Shown here one piece after another: positions 53,840 through 62,691 of a DNA stretch of 64,000 bases; position 1 is the stretch's first letter; the number at the start of each line of letters is the position of its first letter. Made by a program: the position numbers and the translations under genes. Where the stretch lies: positions 62,001 to 126,000 of the forward strand of contig LDXX01000005.1 of assembly GCA_001442925.1 (NCBI GenBank), in the 5' to 3' direction. Origin of the DNA: Candidatus Kryptonium thompsonii (lineage in GTDB: Bacteria; Bacteroidota; Ignavibacteria; Kryptoniales; Kryptoniaceae). A model generated the notes under the pieces. That model saw only the letters and a program-made list of their open reading frames with translations. It made no database searches and was not told where the DNA came from.

Positions 53840-54802
53840 ATGGACATGGAAAGAGAAAATATTCAAACGCAAGAACAGGAAGAAACTAAACCGAGGTTGA
53901 TAGCAGGGCGTCAACCCGTTATCGAAGCGCTAAAATCCCAAAGCGTGATGATCGAAAAAATTTATCTTCTCCACGGTATAAGGGGAAGTCAAATTGACAA
54001 AATCAGAAATCTTGCGCGCAAAAAAGGCGTGCCATTTGTTGAATTAAACAAACAACGATTTCGCGAACTTGCAAGTGATATAGCAACACAGGGAGTTATC
54101 GCAGTTATAAGCGAGGCAAAATATATAAGCGTTGACGATATTTTAAATGTATCAAAAGAGAAAAATGAACTACCCTTCATTTTAATACTTGATGAAATAG
54201 TTGATCCTCAAAACTTTGGAGCGCTTGTCAGAACCGCCGAATGCGCGGGAGTTCATGGAATTATAACCACGAAACATCACACTGCGATCATAAATTCAAC
54301 TGTAGCACGTACATCCGCTGGAGCAGTCGCTCATGTCGGAATAGCGAAAGTTACAAATCTCGCACAAACTCTTGATGAATTAAAAGAGAAAGGAATATGG
54401 ATCGTTGGCGCGGATGCAAATGCCTCAAGGCTCTACTACGAGATTGATTACACAGTGCCAGTAGCAATTGTAATAGGAAATGAAGGGCGTGGCTTAAGAT
54501 TTTTGACCAAACAAAAATGTGATTTCCTTGTAAAAATTCCGATGTACGGAAAAGTCGAATCGCTGAATGCATCCGTTGCAGGGGCTTTGATAATGTATGA
54601 GGTCGTAAGAGCAAGAGAATTGAAAAAGAAAAAAATTGTAAATCCATATCTAACTGTAAACGAGCCACTTCTCATGTCATCCTCGACCTTTACTCAACCG
54701 TCGGAGCCATTGGCTCCTCAACCAGAAACGAATCAAGATGTTGAGCAAACTGAAGACAGGAAAGAAAAGTCGAAAAAGAAAACAACAAAATCAAAAAAGT
54801 GA
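53840..54802 (+). CDS. rlmB: 23S rRNA 2'-O-ribose methyltransferase RlmB / TrmH-family (SpoU)
   Basis: An AdoMet-dependent SPOUT methyltransferase that methylates a ribose in 23S rRNA (G2251 in E. coli for RlmB). Substrate-binding N-terminal domain (LIAGRQPVIEALKSQ) and knotted C-terminal domain with motifs EIVDPQNFGALVRTAECAG, IVIGNEGRGL and ESLNASVAGALIMYEV. A 65-residue charged, lysine-rich tail (ending KEKSKKKTTKSKK) is extra to the family and probably disordered. Assignment to RlmB over other SpoU enzymes rests on the N-terminal domain. Confidence 0.87.
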   Translation: MDMERENIQTQEQEETKPRLIAGRQPVIEALKSQSVMIEKIYLLHGIRGSQIDKIRNLARKKGVPFVELNKQRFRELASDIATQGVIAVISEAKYISVDDILNVSKEKNELPFILILDEIVDPQNFGALVRTAECAGVHGIITTKHHTAIINSTVARTSAGAVAHVGIAKVTNLAQTLDELKEKGIWIVGADANASRLYYEIDYTVPVAIVIGNEGRGLRFLTKQKCDFLVKIPMYGKVESLNASVAGALIMYEVVRARELKKKKIVNPYLTVNEPLLMSSSTFTQPSEPLAPQPETNQDVEQTEDRKEKSKKKTTKSKK

Positions 54803-55986
54803 ATCAAACAGCTCAAAATAAAATTTTTCACCTTGCTGAAAAATTTTTCGCCAGAATGGTCTCGATAAGAAGAAAAATCCATCAATATCCAGAACTTGCT
54901 TACGAAGAATATAAAACATCCGAACTTATAGCACGAACCCTTAAATCACTTGGTTTAAAAGTCCAAACTGGAATCGCTAAAACGGGTGTAATCGGCATTC
55001 TTGAAGGCTCAAAGAAAGGAAAAGTCGTTGCGCTACGCGCTGACATGGATGCCTTACCGATACAAGAGCAAACTGGTTTGCCCTTTTCTTCAAAAGTTCC
55101 TGGAAAAATGCATGCTTGTGGACACGATGCTCACACCGCGATGGTTCTTGGCGCAGCAATGATATTAAAACAACTTCAAAGTGAGCTAAACGGAACAGTT
55201 AAGTTTATTTTTCAGCCAAGCGAAGAAAAAAATCCCGGTGGCGCAAATCAGATGATAAAAGAAGGCGCACTTAACAATCCAAAGGTTGATTATATCTTCG
55301 GTCTTCATGTTCGTCCAGACGCTGATCCAGGAACAATTTTCGTCAAAGATGGACCGCTTATGGCATCCGCTGATGAGATTTACATTAAAATTAAAGGGAA
55401 AGGTGGGCATGGCGCCCGCCCCCATTTTACAATCGATCCTATAGTAATTTCAGCAGAAGTTGTTCTAGCCTTACAAAAAGTCGTAAGCAGATTTTTTGAC
55501 CCCATTGAACCGAGAGTTTTAACAATTGGCTCAATTCACGCAGGAACAGCAACCAATATAATCCCTGATGAAGTCACAATATCTGGGACACTGCGAACAA
55601 TGAATGAAGAATGGCGTAAAAAAGCATGGCAAATGATTGACCAAATCCTACGCGGAATAACATCAACTTATGGTGCTAGTTACGAATTAAAAATTAATCA
55701 AGGTTATCCAGTTTTAGTAAATGATCCAGAAACCACAAGGTTTGTAAAAGAAAAAGCAATTGAACTTTTTGGAAAAAATAAAGTATTTGAGGCAAAGCCA
55801 GTGATGGGAGCTGAGGATTTCGCTTATTACCTTCAAAAAGTTCCGGGATGCTTTATATGGCTTGGTGCTGGACATAAAAACTCAAAACACGATATACACA
55901 GTTCAAAGTTCACAATAAATGAAGAAGCAATGAAATACGGCGCCTCCCTTCTTGCTTATCTTACTATCTCCATTCTGTCAAAATAA
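54799..55986 (+). CDS. M20-family amidohydrolase/peptidase
   Basis: A zinc or manganese amidohydrolase of the hippurate hydrolase/IAA-amino acid hydrolase type, 395 residues. Metal-site segments: RADMDALPIQEQTG, MHACGHDAHTAM, FQPSEEKNPGGA and MGAEDFAYYL. The start is a GTG that overlaps the rlmB stop. It probably removes acyl groups from amino acids or degrades peptides; no neighbour narrows this. Confidence 0.9.
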   Translation: MNQTAQNKIFHLAEKFFARMVSIRRKIHQYPELAYEEYKTSELIARTLKSLGLKVQTGIAKTGVIGILEGSKKGKVVALRADMDALPIQEQTGLPFSSKVPGKMHACGHDAHTAMVLGAAMILKQLQSELNGTVKFIFQPSEEKNPGGANQMIKEGALNNPKVDYIFGLHVRPDADPGTIFVKDGPLMASADEIYIKIKGKGGHGARPHFTIDPIVISAEVVLALQKVVSRFFDPIEPRVLTIGSIHAGTATNIIPDEVTISGTLRTMNEEWRKKAWQMIDQILRGITSTYGASYELKINQGYPVLVNDPETTRFVKEKAIELFGKNKVFEAKPVMGAEDFAYYLQKVPGCFIWLGAGHKNSKHDIHSSKFTINEEAMKYGASLLAYLTISILSK

Positions 55987-56003
55987 AAAGCCAATTTTTA
56001 AAC

Positions 56004-57785
56004 TTGTATCCAGACCCGCAGACTAAGCTCGAAAAGTTCGCTGGTATACTTGACAAATTAATGCTCATCGTCGCTGGCTCAGTTATAGCAACACTTATAA
56101 TCGAATATGGCTTCTACATTAGTGACTCGGTTAAACGGGTTATACAGCAGTTTAATCTGATTGCGATTTTCTACTTCGTTTTTTTCAACCTTTCAAAACT
56201 AGTGATAAATCCTCAACCACTTAGTTACCTTCGCAAAAAATGGATTGAATTCATCTTAACATTTTTAATCATACTTCAAAGCATTGGATTTTTATTATAT
56301 TTCAGGGAACCATACACAATTGACATCAAAACACTCACAAGAATATATATCGCCTCTGCGCAAATCTATCTCACCCTTGACATCGGCTTAAAAGCAATAA
56401 GATATAGTCAAAGGTTAATTCAAAAATCGGTTCATCCCGCACGACTTCTCGTGATAAGCTTTATGCTTTTAATTTTTGGTGGAACCTTGCTGTTGCTTCT
56501 TCCGAAAGCAACATATAAAGGAATTTCAATAATTGATGCGCTTTTTACCGCAACAAGTGCCGTATGTGTGACGGGATTAACGGTTGTTGACACAGGAAAA
56601 TACTTTACAACATTTGGGCAATTAATCATAATGTTTTTAATTCAACTCGGTGGACTCGGTATAATGACATTTACAACATTCTTTATGCTCCTTTTAAGTG
56701 GTGGACTGGGAATAAAAGAAAGGCTTATGCTTGGTGAAATTTTTAGCGAAAGAAACTTATCAAAGATTTCATCAACCGTAACAAGAATTCTTTTTATAAC
56801 TTTCGCAATCGAAGCAATTGGGGCAATCGCTCTTTATAATTTTCTCCCAGATTCAATTTTTAAAAATGAAACCGAAAAAATTTTTTGCTCAATTTTTCAT
56901 TCAATTTCTGCTTTCTGCAACGCTGGGTTTTCAACTTTCTCAAATAATCTAATGGACATAAAAAATAACATACCTGCAATTCTTACAATAGCAACCCTTA
57001 TTATCCTTGGTGGGCTTGGATTCATTGTTTTAAGTGAATCGATCGAAAAACCGTTTTTAAAAATGTTGAGGAAAATCAAATTTTTGAGAAATAAAATCCC
57101 ACCACAAAGAGTTGTCTTTAGTCTTCATTCAAAGTTAGCAATTTCAACAACTGCCATTTTAATAATTTTCGGGTCGCTGTTCTTTTTTATCCTTGAGTTT
57201 AATAACTCTTTAAAAGCTGAACCCACGCTCGGAAAAGTTGCTCACGCTTTCTTTCAAGCTGTAACACCAAGGACCGCTGGATTTAATACAATTGATATCT
57301 CAAAAATTAGCATCACAACGACGCTGTTTATAATGTTGCTCATGTGGATAGGTGCATCACCTGGCTCAACTGGTGGTGGCATTAAAACGACTTCCTTTGC
57401 CTTAATTGTTCTGAAAATTCGGTCGATGATAAAAGGCGATGAGAGAGTTGAAATCTTCAATAAACAGATAAGCGAGGAGAGTGTATCAAGAGCGTTCGCT
57501 TCGGGATTGCTTTCTATTCTTTTGATATTAACAGCCACATTTATTCTCACAATAACTGAAAAAACGGCAAACTTAATTGATATATATTTTGAAACTGTAT
57601 CAGCATTTGGAACCGTTGGATTAAGCAGAGGGATAACACCTAATTTGACAATTTTTGGAAAGTTGATTATCATTACGATGATGTTTATTGGAAGAGTAGG
57701 ACCCCTTGTCTTTTCATTTGCGCTTTTTGGAAAAGCCGAGAAAAAACGCTATGAACTTCAAAAAGAAAATGTTTTGGTCACATAA
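56004..57785 (+). CDS. trkH: TrkH/KtrB-family potassium uptake channel subunit
   Basis: The membrane-spanning K+ translocating subunit. Four selectivity-filter repeats are visible: SAVCVTGL, AFCNAGFST, TPRTAGFNT and SAFGTVGLS. An extra N-terminal region of about 130 residues adds further membrane spans before the first repeat, so the protein (593) is longer than minimal KtrB. The start is a TTG at 56004. Its stop codon touches the start of the TrkA-like gene. Confidence 0.9.
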   Translation: MYPDPQTKLEKFAGILDKLMLIVAGSVIATLIIEYGFYISDSVKRVIQQFNLIAIFYFVFFNLSKLVINPQPLSYLRKKWIEFILTFLIILQSIGFLLYFREPYTIDIKTLTRIYIASAQIYLTLDIGLKAIRYSQRLIQKSVHPARLLVISFMLLIFGGTLLLLLPKATYKGISIIDALFTATSAVCVTGLTVVDTGKYFTTFGQLIIMFLIQLGGLGIMTFTTFFMLLLSGGLGIKERLMLGEIFSERNLSKISSTVTRILFITFAIEAIGAIALYNFLPDSIFKNETEKIFCSIFHSISAFCNAGFSTFSNNLMDIKNNIPAILTIATLIILGGLGFIVLSESIEKPFLKMLRKIKFLRNKIPPQRVVFSLHSKLAISTTAILIIFGSLFFFILEFNNSLKAEPTLGKVAHAFFQAVTPRTAGFNTIDISKISITTTLFIMLLMWIGASPGSTGGGIKTTSFALIVLKIRSMIKGDERVEIFNKQISEESVSRAFASGLLSILLILTATFILTITEKTANLIDIYFETVSAFGTVGLSRGITPNLTIFGKLIIITMMFIGRVGPLVFSFALFGKAEKKRYELQKENVLVT

Positions 57786-58447
57786 TGAAGAAATTTGCCG
57801 TAATTGGTCTTGGAACGTTCGGAAAAAGTCTTGCCATGGAACTTGCGGAATCAGACGCTGAAGTTCTTGCAATCGATATAAGCGAAGAAAGGATAAATGA
57901 AATCAGCCACCCCAATATCACAGCTGTAAAATTTGACAGCACCGACATAAAAGAACTTGAAAGATTTGGAATAAAAGATACAGATGCTGTTATCGTCACA
58001 ATTGGAGAAAATTTTGAAGCATTACTTTTAACCTGCGTATTGCTCAAAGAGCTTGGAGTCAAAAGAATAATTGCAAGAGCAAATGAAGAGATTCACAAAA
58101 AAATTTTGAAAAGCATAGGTATACGAGAAGAAGACATAATCACGCCTGAAGAAGAGGTTGCAAAACGACTTTCAAAATTGCTTTTAAGCGAAGGTTTTAT
58201 TGAATTTTTTGAGATCACAAAGGATTATGAAATAGCATGGATAAAAGCCCCTAAAAGTTTTTTAGGAAAAACAATTCGTGAACTTGAATTGAGGCAAAAT
58301 TACAATGTCCTACTTGTAACAGTTATAAGAAATGAAAAAACAATAGGCGTTCTTGATCCCGATACAACAATCGAACAAAACGATGAGTTGTTAATCTTTG
58401 GCAGAGATAAAGATATTAAAAAAATAATTCACCAAAGCAATGTATAA
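57785..58447 (+). CDS. trkA: TrkA/KtrA-family K+ channel regulatory (RCK) protein
   Basis: A cytoplasmic nucleotide-binding gating subunit. RCK_N domain with VIGLGTFGKSLAMELAESDA and acidic D at the end of strand 2 (VLAIDISEERI), and RCK_C domain (about 140-218). A single RCK pair of 220 residues is KtrA-like rather than the double TrkA of E. coli. It begins at the last base of trkH. Confidence 0.92.
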   Translation: MKKFAVIGLGTFGKSLAMELAESDAEVLAIDISEERINEISHPNITAVKFDSTDIKELERFGIKDTDAVIVTIGENFEALLLTCVLLKELGVKRIIARANEEIHKKILKSIGIREEDIITPEEEVAKRLSKLLLSEGFIEFFEITKDYEIAWIKAPKSFLGKTIRELELRQNYNVLLVTVIRNEKTIGVLDPDTTIEQNDELLIFGRDKDIKKIIHQSNV

Positions 58448-58811
58448 AATTTCAGCTCAGAAAAGATTTTCGGCTTCACATATAATCAAAGATTACCCAG
58501 GCGAATGCGGTCGCCTGCATGGTCACAATTGGAATGTTAAAGTTACAGTTAAAGCAAAAGAACTAAATGACTTTGGAATGGCTATAGACTTCAAAGAATT
58601 ATCCCAAATTTTGAATGAAGTAATTGAAAAACTTGATCACTATCACCTTAACGATATACCACCATTTAATGAAATTCAACCGACCGCTGAAAACCTTGCA
58701 AAATTTTTCTATGATGAGCTGAAATCAAAACTGGCTCAATATAAAAATGTTGAAATTGACTCAGTTGAAATATGGGAAACTGAAAAATACTCCGCAATTT
58801 ATCAAGAGTGA
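58440..58811 (+). CDS. queD: 6-carboxy-5,6,7,8-tetrahydropterin synthase
   Basis: Second step of preQ0 (7-deazaguanine) synthesis. Zinc ligands H (FSASHII) and HGH (LHGHNWNV), the catalytic Cys just before (GECGRLHGH), and MAIDFKEL, LDHYHLND and TAENLAKF are all present. 123 residues is normal. It overlaps the TrkA gene by 8 bases and precedes queE. Confidence 0.93.
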   Translation: MYKISAQKRFSASHIIKDYPGECGRLHGHNWNVKVTVKAKELNDFGMAIDFKELSQILNEVIEKLDHYHLNDIPPFNEIQPTAENLAKFFYDELKSKLAQYKNVEIDSVEIWETEKYSAIYQE

Positions 58812-58824
58812 ATAACTGTAAAAA

Positions 58825-59490
58825 ATGAAAGCAAACAAGCCCGAAAACATACTTACTGTAAACGAAATTTTCTTTAGCATCCAAGGCGAATCAAGCTGGA
58901 TGGGATTTCCCTGCGTCTTCGTCAGGTTAACATACTGCGATTTAAGGTGTGTATGGTGCGATACTGAATATGCTTTCTACGAGGGTGTTGATATGACAAT
59001 TGATGAAATTATTGAACAGGTGAGATCATACAACTGTAATCTTGTCGAGATAACAGGCGGAGAACCATTATTCCAAGAAAACACATTGAAACTAATTGAA
59101 AAACTATGTGATGAAAACTTCACTGTTTTGCTTGAAACTGGTGGACATAGAGATATAAGCAAAGTCGATCCAAGAGCTCACATAATTATGGACATAAAAT
59201 GCCCCGGAAGCAAAATGAGTCACAGAAACCGATGGGAAAACATAGAATATCTTTCAAAAAAAGATGAAGTGAAATTCGTTATAAAAGATAGAGCTGACTA
59301 CGAATGGGCTAAAGAAATAATTAAAAAATTTAATCTCACTGAAAGAGTGAAAACGGTTTTATTTTCACCCGTATTTGGAGAGATTGAACCAGTTACACTT
59401 GCTACATGGATACTTGAAGATAAACTTCCCGTCCGATTTCAGCTTCAAATGCATAAATACATTTGGTCACCCACCGCAAGGGGTGTTTAA
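58825..59490 (+). CDS. queE: 7-carboxy-7-deazaguanine synthase (radical SAM)
   Basis: Third step of preQ0 synthesis. N-terminal VNEIFFSIQGESSWMGFPCV and the radical-SAM cluster motif CDLRCVWC (CX3CX2C) are diagnostic; EITGGEP follows. 221 residues. With queD it supplies queuosine or another 7-deazaguanine; queC, queF and folE are not here. The last 4 bases overlap the end of feoB on the other strand. Confidence 0.94.
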   Translation: MKANKPENILTVNEIFFSIQGESSWMGFPCVFVRLTYCDLRCVWCDTEYAFYEGVDMTIDEIIEQVRSYNCNLVEITGGEPLFQENTLKLIEKLCDENFTVLLETGGHRDISKVDPRAHIIMDIKCPGSKMSHRNRWENIEYLSKKDEVKFVIKDRADYEWAKEIIKKFNLTERVKTVLFSPVFGEIEPVTLATWILEDKLPVRFQLQMHKYIWSPTARGV

Positions 59491-61499
59491 ATTAAAATCT
59501 GTGAAACTATCCCACCGACTGTGAACGCTATAACCCAACTTGAACCCCAGATTATCAACCCTTCTACTAAACCTCTCTCCTTCAACATAACCGTCAGCGA
59601 AGCTATACATGGTACAAATAATGTAATCGTCACAAGTCCTGCAACCGTTTGCATAGGTGTTAGATCGAGCGCATAAAATCCAGCTGCACCGAAATCCCTT
59701 CTCACGATTCCCATTATAAAAGCTCTTGATGCCTCAGCAGGTAATTGGAGCCAATTAACAGTTAGCGGTGAAAGAAGTTGAATCCATTTATCAAGCAAAC
59801 CTGTAACTTGCATAATTCCAATAGCAAAGGCGCCAATAAAAAACCACATTCCCGCCTCTTTTATAAAGAAGAGGGTTCGCATCTGTGTTTTTCTAATAAG
59901 ATTATTAATTCGTGGAATCCTCATCGGTGGCAAATCTATAAGAAGTGGAGTTGCCCCACCTGGTAAAATTTTGTTTAAAACAACACCAACAAAGACGAAA
60001 ACAGAGAACATTACAAAGATGTAAATTAATGTAGCTTGAAATCCAGCCCTCATAAGAAGCGTCGTTATGACCGCAAGTTGTGCCGAACATGGAATTGTTA
60101 TTTGCAAAATCGCTGTCATAATCCTTTTATCCCTGGTCGTAGGAAGAAGGCGTGTTGTTATAGTTGCCATCGTCACACAACCAAAACCAAGAATCGTTGG
60201 AATAATTGCTTTACCATTCAACCCAATATAATTCATCAATTTATCGACAAAAGTTGCAAGCCGTGGTAAATATCCACTATCCTCAAGTACCGCAAGCATA
60301 AGATAAAACCCCACAACAAGAGGTAAAAGCAAAAATAAAAGATATCTGACCGTCATCGTTAAAACCCCAAATTCACCAAAAAATATAACTAAAGCTGGAT
60401 TCTTAAAATTGAACTCATATTCAACATTTTTACCTCTAACAAAGTTTTGCATTTCATTTAAAAGCTCAGGTGAATTTTTCAAACCATGTTCAAAAGTAAA
60501 ACTTTTACTATCAACTACTTCATCACTTTCGTTTATGACATTAACACTTATCTCAACTGGGAAATAATTTGCGATAAGTTTCTTGACATTATACTCATAA
60601 ATCTGCACACCAATTTTATTCTCCGTGAAATCAACTAAATCCTGAGCTATCAATTTACCAATTATTAAGTACGCCAAATATAGAACAAAGGCGATAAAAA
60701 CAAGACCAAACACAGGGTGCATCGCAAGCCTGCCAATTAGCCCTGAAATCCTCCCAGCCGTAGTATCAACGCTTACAACCTCCGCAACGATTTGATTTGC
60801 CCTATTTCTTCGCTCGATATAAACCTTCTCACGTTCATCATATTTACAAAGTTCACCGTCAAACCTCGACCCAAATTTAGCAATGGTCTCCGTATCTCCC
60901 TCGACAATTAAGAGAGCTTCAATTTCACTTATGTTAAGTTTTCTCGAAATATCTAAAATCTTATCTGCAAGTTTTTTATCTCTATTTCCCTGACAAGCTT
61001 TTTCAATTGCATTAACAACCTCATCAAAGCCAACTTGTTTAACAGCAATCGTTGGGATTACCGGAACGCCAAGTAATTTTGAAAGTCGCTCAACATTTAT
61101 TCTAATTTTTTTCTGCTCTGCTTCATCCATCATATTCAATGCAACTACAACAGGCTTACCCGAATCTATGAGTTGAAGTGTAAGGAACAAATCTCTTTCA
61201 AGGTTTACGGCGTCAACAACATTTAAAATAACATCGGCATCCATAATTATGTTTTTTGCAATTCTTTCCTCATCGTTAAAGGAAGAAAGTCCGTATATCC
61301 CAGGAGTATCATATACAATGAAATTTTTATACCTGCCCTTTAAAATTTCAACCGTTGTCCCCGGATAATTTGAAACTTCAACATAAAGTCCGGTTAAGTA
61401 GTTGAAAAAAATTGATTTTCCAACATTAGGGTTTCCAACTAAAACGAGCTTTTTGAAACCCTTTTCTATTTTTATTTCTGTGGATTTATGTACATGCAT
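59487..61499 (-). CDS. feoB: Ferrous iron transporter FeoB, variant gate motif
   Basis: A GTP-dependent Fe2+ importer. N-terminal G domain (GNPNVGKS, DTPGIYG, NMMD), a helical spacer, and a membrane part with two Gate regions. In the first gate the usual GCNVPA segment reads GCVTMATITTR, while TIPCSAQLAV is retained in the second. A hydrophilic insertion of about 90 residues splits the early membrane region. I start at the ATG at 61499; a TTG at 61523 in frame would overlap feoA. Second gene after feoA in the fur-feoA-feoB run. Confidence 0.9.
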   Translation of the reverse strand: MHVHKSTEIKIEKGFKKLVLVGNPNVGKSIFFNYLTGLYVEVSNYPGTTVEILKGRYKNFIVYDTPGIYGLSSFNDEERIAKNIIMDADVILNVVDAVNLERDLFLTLQLIDSGKPVVVALNMMDEAEQKKIRINVERLSKLLGVPVIPTIAVKQVGFDEVVNAIEKACQGNRDKKLADKILDISRKLNISEIEALLIVEGDTETIAKFGSRFDGELCKYDEREKVYIERRNRANQIVAEVVSVDTTAGRISGLIGRLAMHPVFGLVFIAFVLYLAYLIIGKLIAQDLVDFTENKIGVQIYEYNVKKLIANYFPVEISVNVINESDEVVDSKSFTFEHGLKNSPELLNEMQNFVRGKNVEYEFNFKNPALVIFFGEFGVLTMTVRYLLFLLLPLVVGFYLMLAVLEDSGYLPRLATFVDKLMNYIGLNGKAIIPTILGFGCVTMATITTRLLPTTRDKRIMTAILQITIPCSAQLAVITTLLMRAGFQATLIYIFVMFSVFVFVGVVLNKILPGGATPLLIDLPPMRIPRINNLIRKTQMRTLFFIKEAGMWFFIGAFAIGIMQVTGLLDKWIQLLSPLTVNWLQLPAEASRAFIMGIVRRDFGAAGFYALDLTPMQTVAGLVTITLFVPCIASLTVMLKERGLVEGLIIWGSSWVIAFTVGGIVSQILI

Positions 61500-61506
61500 A
61501 AGGATA

Positions 61507-61743
61507 TCAGATTTTTTTGACAATAATTTTTTTCGCTATTTCACTTCCAACTGCTATTTCTTGGTGTTGCTTTGATATAACAACGGTGCCACCGGGCAAT
61601 TTATAAGCACATTTAATTTTTACTCCCTCAGTGACACCAAGACGAACAAAGTGTGCTTTCACACTATCATCAGGTAACTTATAAACTTCAAGTTCCATTC
61701 CAGGTTTTGCATCGCTTAATTTCATAACTTCATCTTTTTTCAT
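61507..61743 (-). CDS. feoA: FeoA family SH3-like protein
   Basis: A small cytoplasmic SH3-fold partner of FeoB (78 residues from the ATG at 61743, which overlaps the fur stop by 4 bases). Family pattern: PGMELEVYKLPDDSVKAHFV, RLGVTEGVKIKC, and the basic end VGSEIAKKIIVKKI. It probably tunes FeoB activity. Confidence 0.88.
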   Translation of the reverse strand: MKKDEVMKLSDAKPGMELEVYKLPDDSVKAHFVRLGVTEGVKIKCAYKLPGGTVVISKQHQEIAVGSEIAKKIIVKKI

Positions 61744-62192
61744 TTCTTTGCCCCTGCGCATTTTGCACAAAGTCCGTAAATTTGGTGCGTATGTCTTATC
61801 GGTTTAAACTTATATTTTTTGCATATCTCATCCTGAATTTTCTCAATCTCTTCGCTCCTAAATTCAATTATAGTTCCACAATTCACACATATCAAATGAT
61901 CATGATGTTCCCTTCCAAAAGCTCTTTCATAAACGAAAACATTGCCCACTTTATGCCTTGAAACCACCCCAAGATCAAACAAAAGTTCAAGCGTGTTATA
62001 AACTGTCGCCCTCGAGACCTTTTTCCCCTCATTTTTCATCTTAACAAACAAATCTTCCGCACCAAAATGCCCCTTCATCTCAAGGATTGAATTCAAAACC
62101 TCATATCTTTGCTCTGTTGCTCTAAGATTACTGCGTTTTAAATGTGTTGAAAAATCTCTACGAACTTTTTCAATTAATTTTTCGCTCGCCAT
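61740..62192 (-). CDS. fur: Fur-family metal-responsive repressor
   Basis: A Fur/PerR/Zur-type regulator, 150 residues. Winged helix with LRATEQRYEVLNSI and VSRATVYNTLELLFDLGVV; metal sites HDHLICVNCGTIIEF and a C-terminal CAKC. Position at the head of feoA-feoB favours iron (Fur), but PerR-type sensing cannot be excluded by eye. Probably autoregulated with feo; I saw no clear Fur box upstream. Confidence 0.88.
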   Translation of the reverse strand: MASEKLIEKVRRDFSTHLKRSNLRATEQRYEVLNSILEMKGHFGAEDLFVKMKNEGKKVSRATVYNTLELLFDLGVVSRHKVGNVFVYERAFGREHHDHLICVNCGTIIEFRSEEIEKIQDEICKKYKFKPIRHTHQIYGLCAKCAGAKK

Positions 62193-62297
62193 TTTTCACT
62201 CCATCTATTTTAAACTTAATCTAAATAAAAATTAAAAACTTTTGCAATAAAAAGCAAATAAATAAAAATGCCTACTGTCAAGACATATCCTGTATAT

Positions 62298-62326
62298 TTG
62301 AACTTCTCACCTCAAATTGATATTTT
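62298..62326 (+). promoter_or_regulatory. Sigma-70 promoter of cutA-potC-potD
   Basis: TTGAAC (62298-62303), 17 bp, TATTTT (62321-62326). Transcription near 62333 leaves about 23 bases to the ATG at 62356 and rules out the in-frame start at 62317. Confidence 0.6.
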
Positions 62327-62355
62327 TAATAAAAACAAAACTTCAAACTTGTGAA

Positions 62356-62691
62356 ATGACAGATTATGTGATCATCTTGGTCACAACTCCAAATGTAATT
62401 GAAGCGAGGAAAATCTCAAAAATACTTGTAGAGGAAAAACTTGCCGCTTGCTGCAACATAGTTGAAAAAGTTAACTCGATTTACTTCTGGCAAAATAATG
62501 TAGTGGATGACTTCGAATCTCTCATTATAATCAAAACAAGAAAAGACCTTTTCCCTGAACTTGAAGCTCGGGTTAAAGAATTGCATAAATACACTGTCCC
62601 TGAAATTATAGCAATTCCGATAATTGCTGGTTCTAATTCATATCTTGACTGGATCAACGACACTGTAAAGCAAGTTGAAAAGACAAAATGA
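62356..62691 (+). CDS. cutA: CutA1 divalent-ion tolerance protein
   Basis: A small trimeric ferredoxin-like protein, 111 residues: VIILVTTPNVIEARKISKIL, LVEEKLAACCNIV and SIYFWQNNVVDDFESLIIIK are the family blocks. Linked to copper tolerance in E. coli, though the general role is unsettled. The ATG at 62356 matches the family start. It overlaps potC by 4 bases, an unexpected partner. Confidence 0.93.
   Translation: MTDYVIILVTTPNVIEARKISKILVEEKLAACCNIVEKVNSIYFWQNNVVDDFESLIIIKTRKDLFPELEARVKELHKYTVPEIIAIPIIAGSNSYLDWINDTVKQVEKTK

Noticed and set aside
62193-62297. Fur box upstream of fur-feoAB
   Set aside because: The region is AT-rich with several A/T palindromic words, but I found no convincing 19-bp Fur consensus.
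7401-62682. Shared AGTTGAAAA near the ends of purS and cutA as an inversion repeat
   Set aside because: The copies are in direct, not inverted, orientation, are only 9 bases, and such words are common in this AT-rich DNA.
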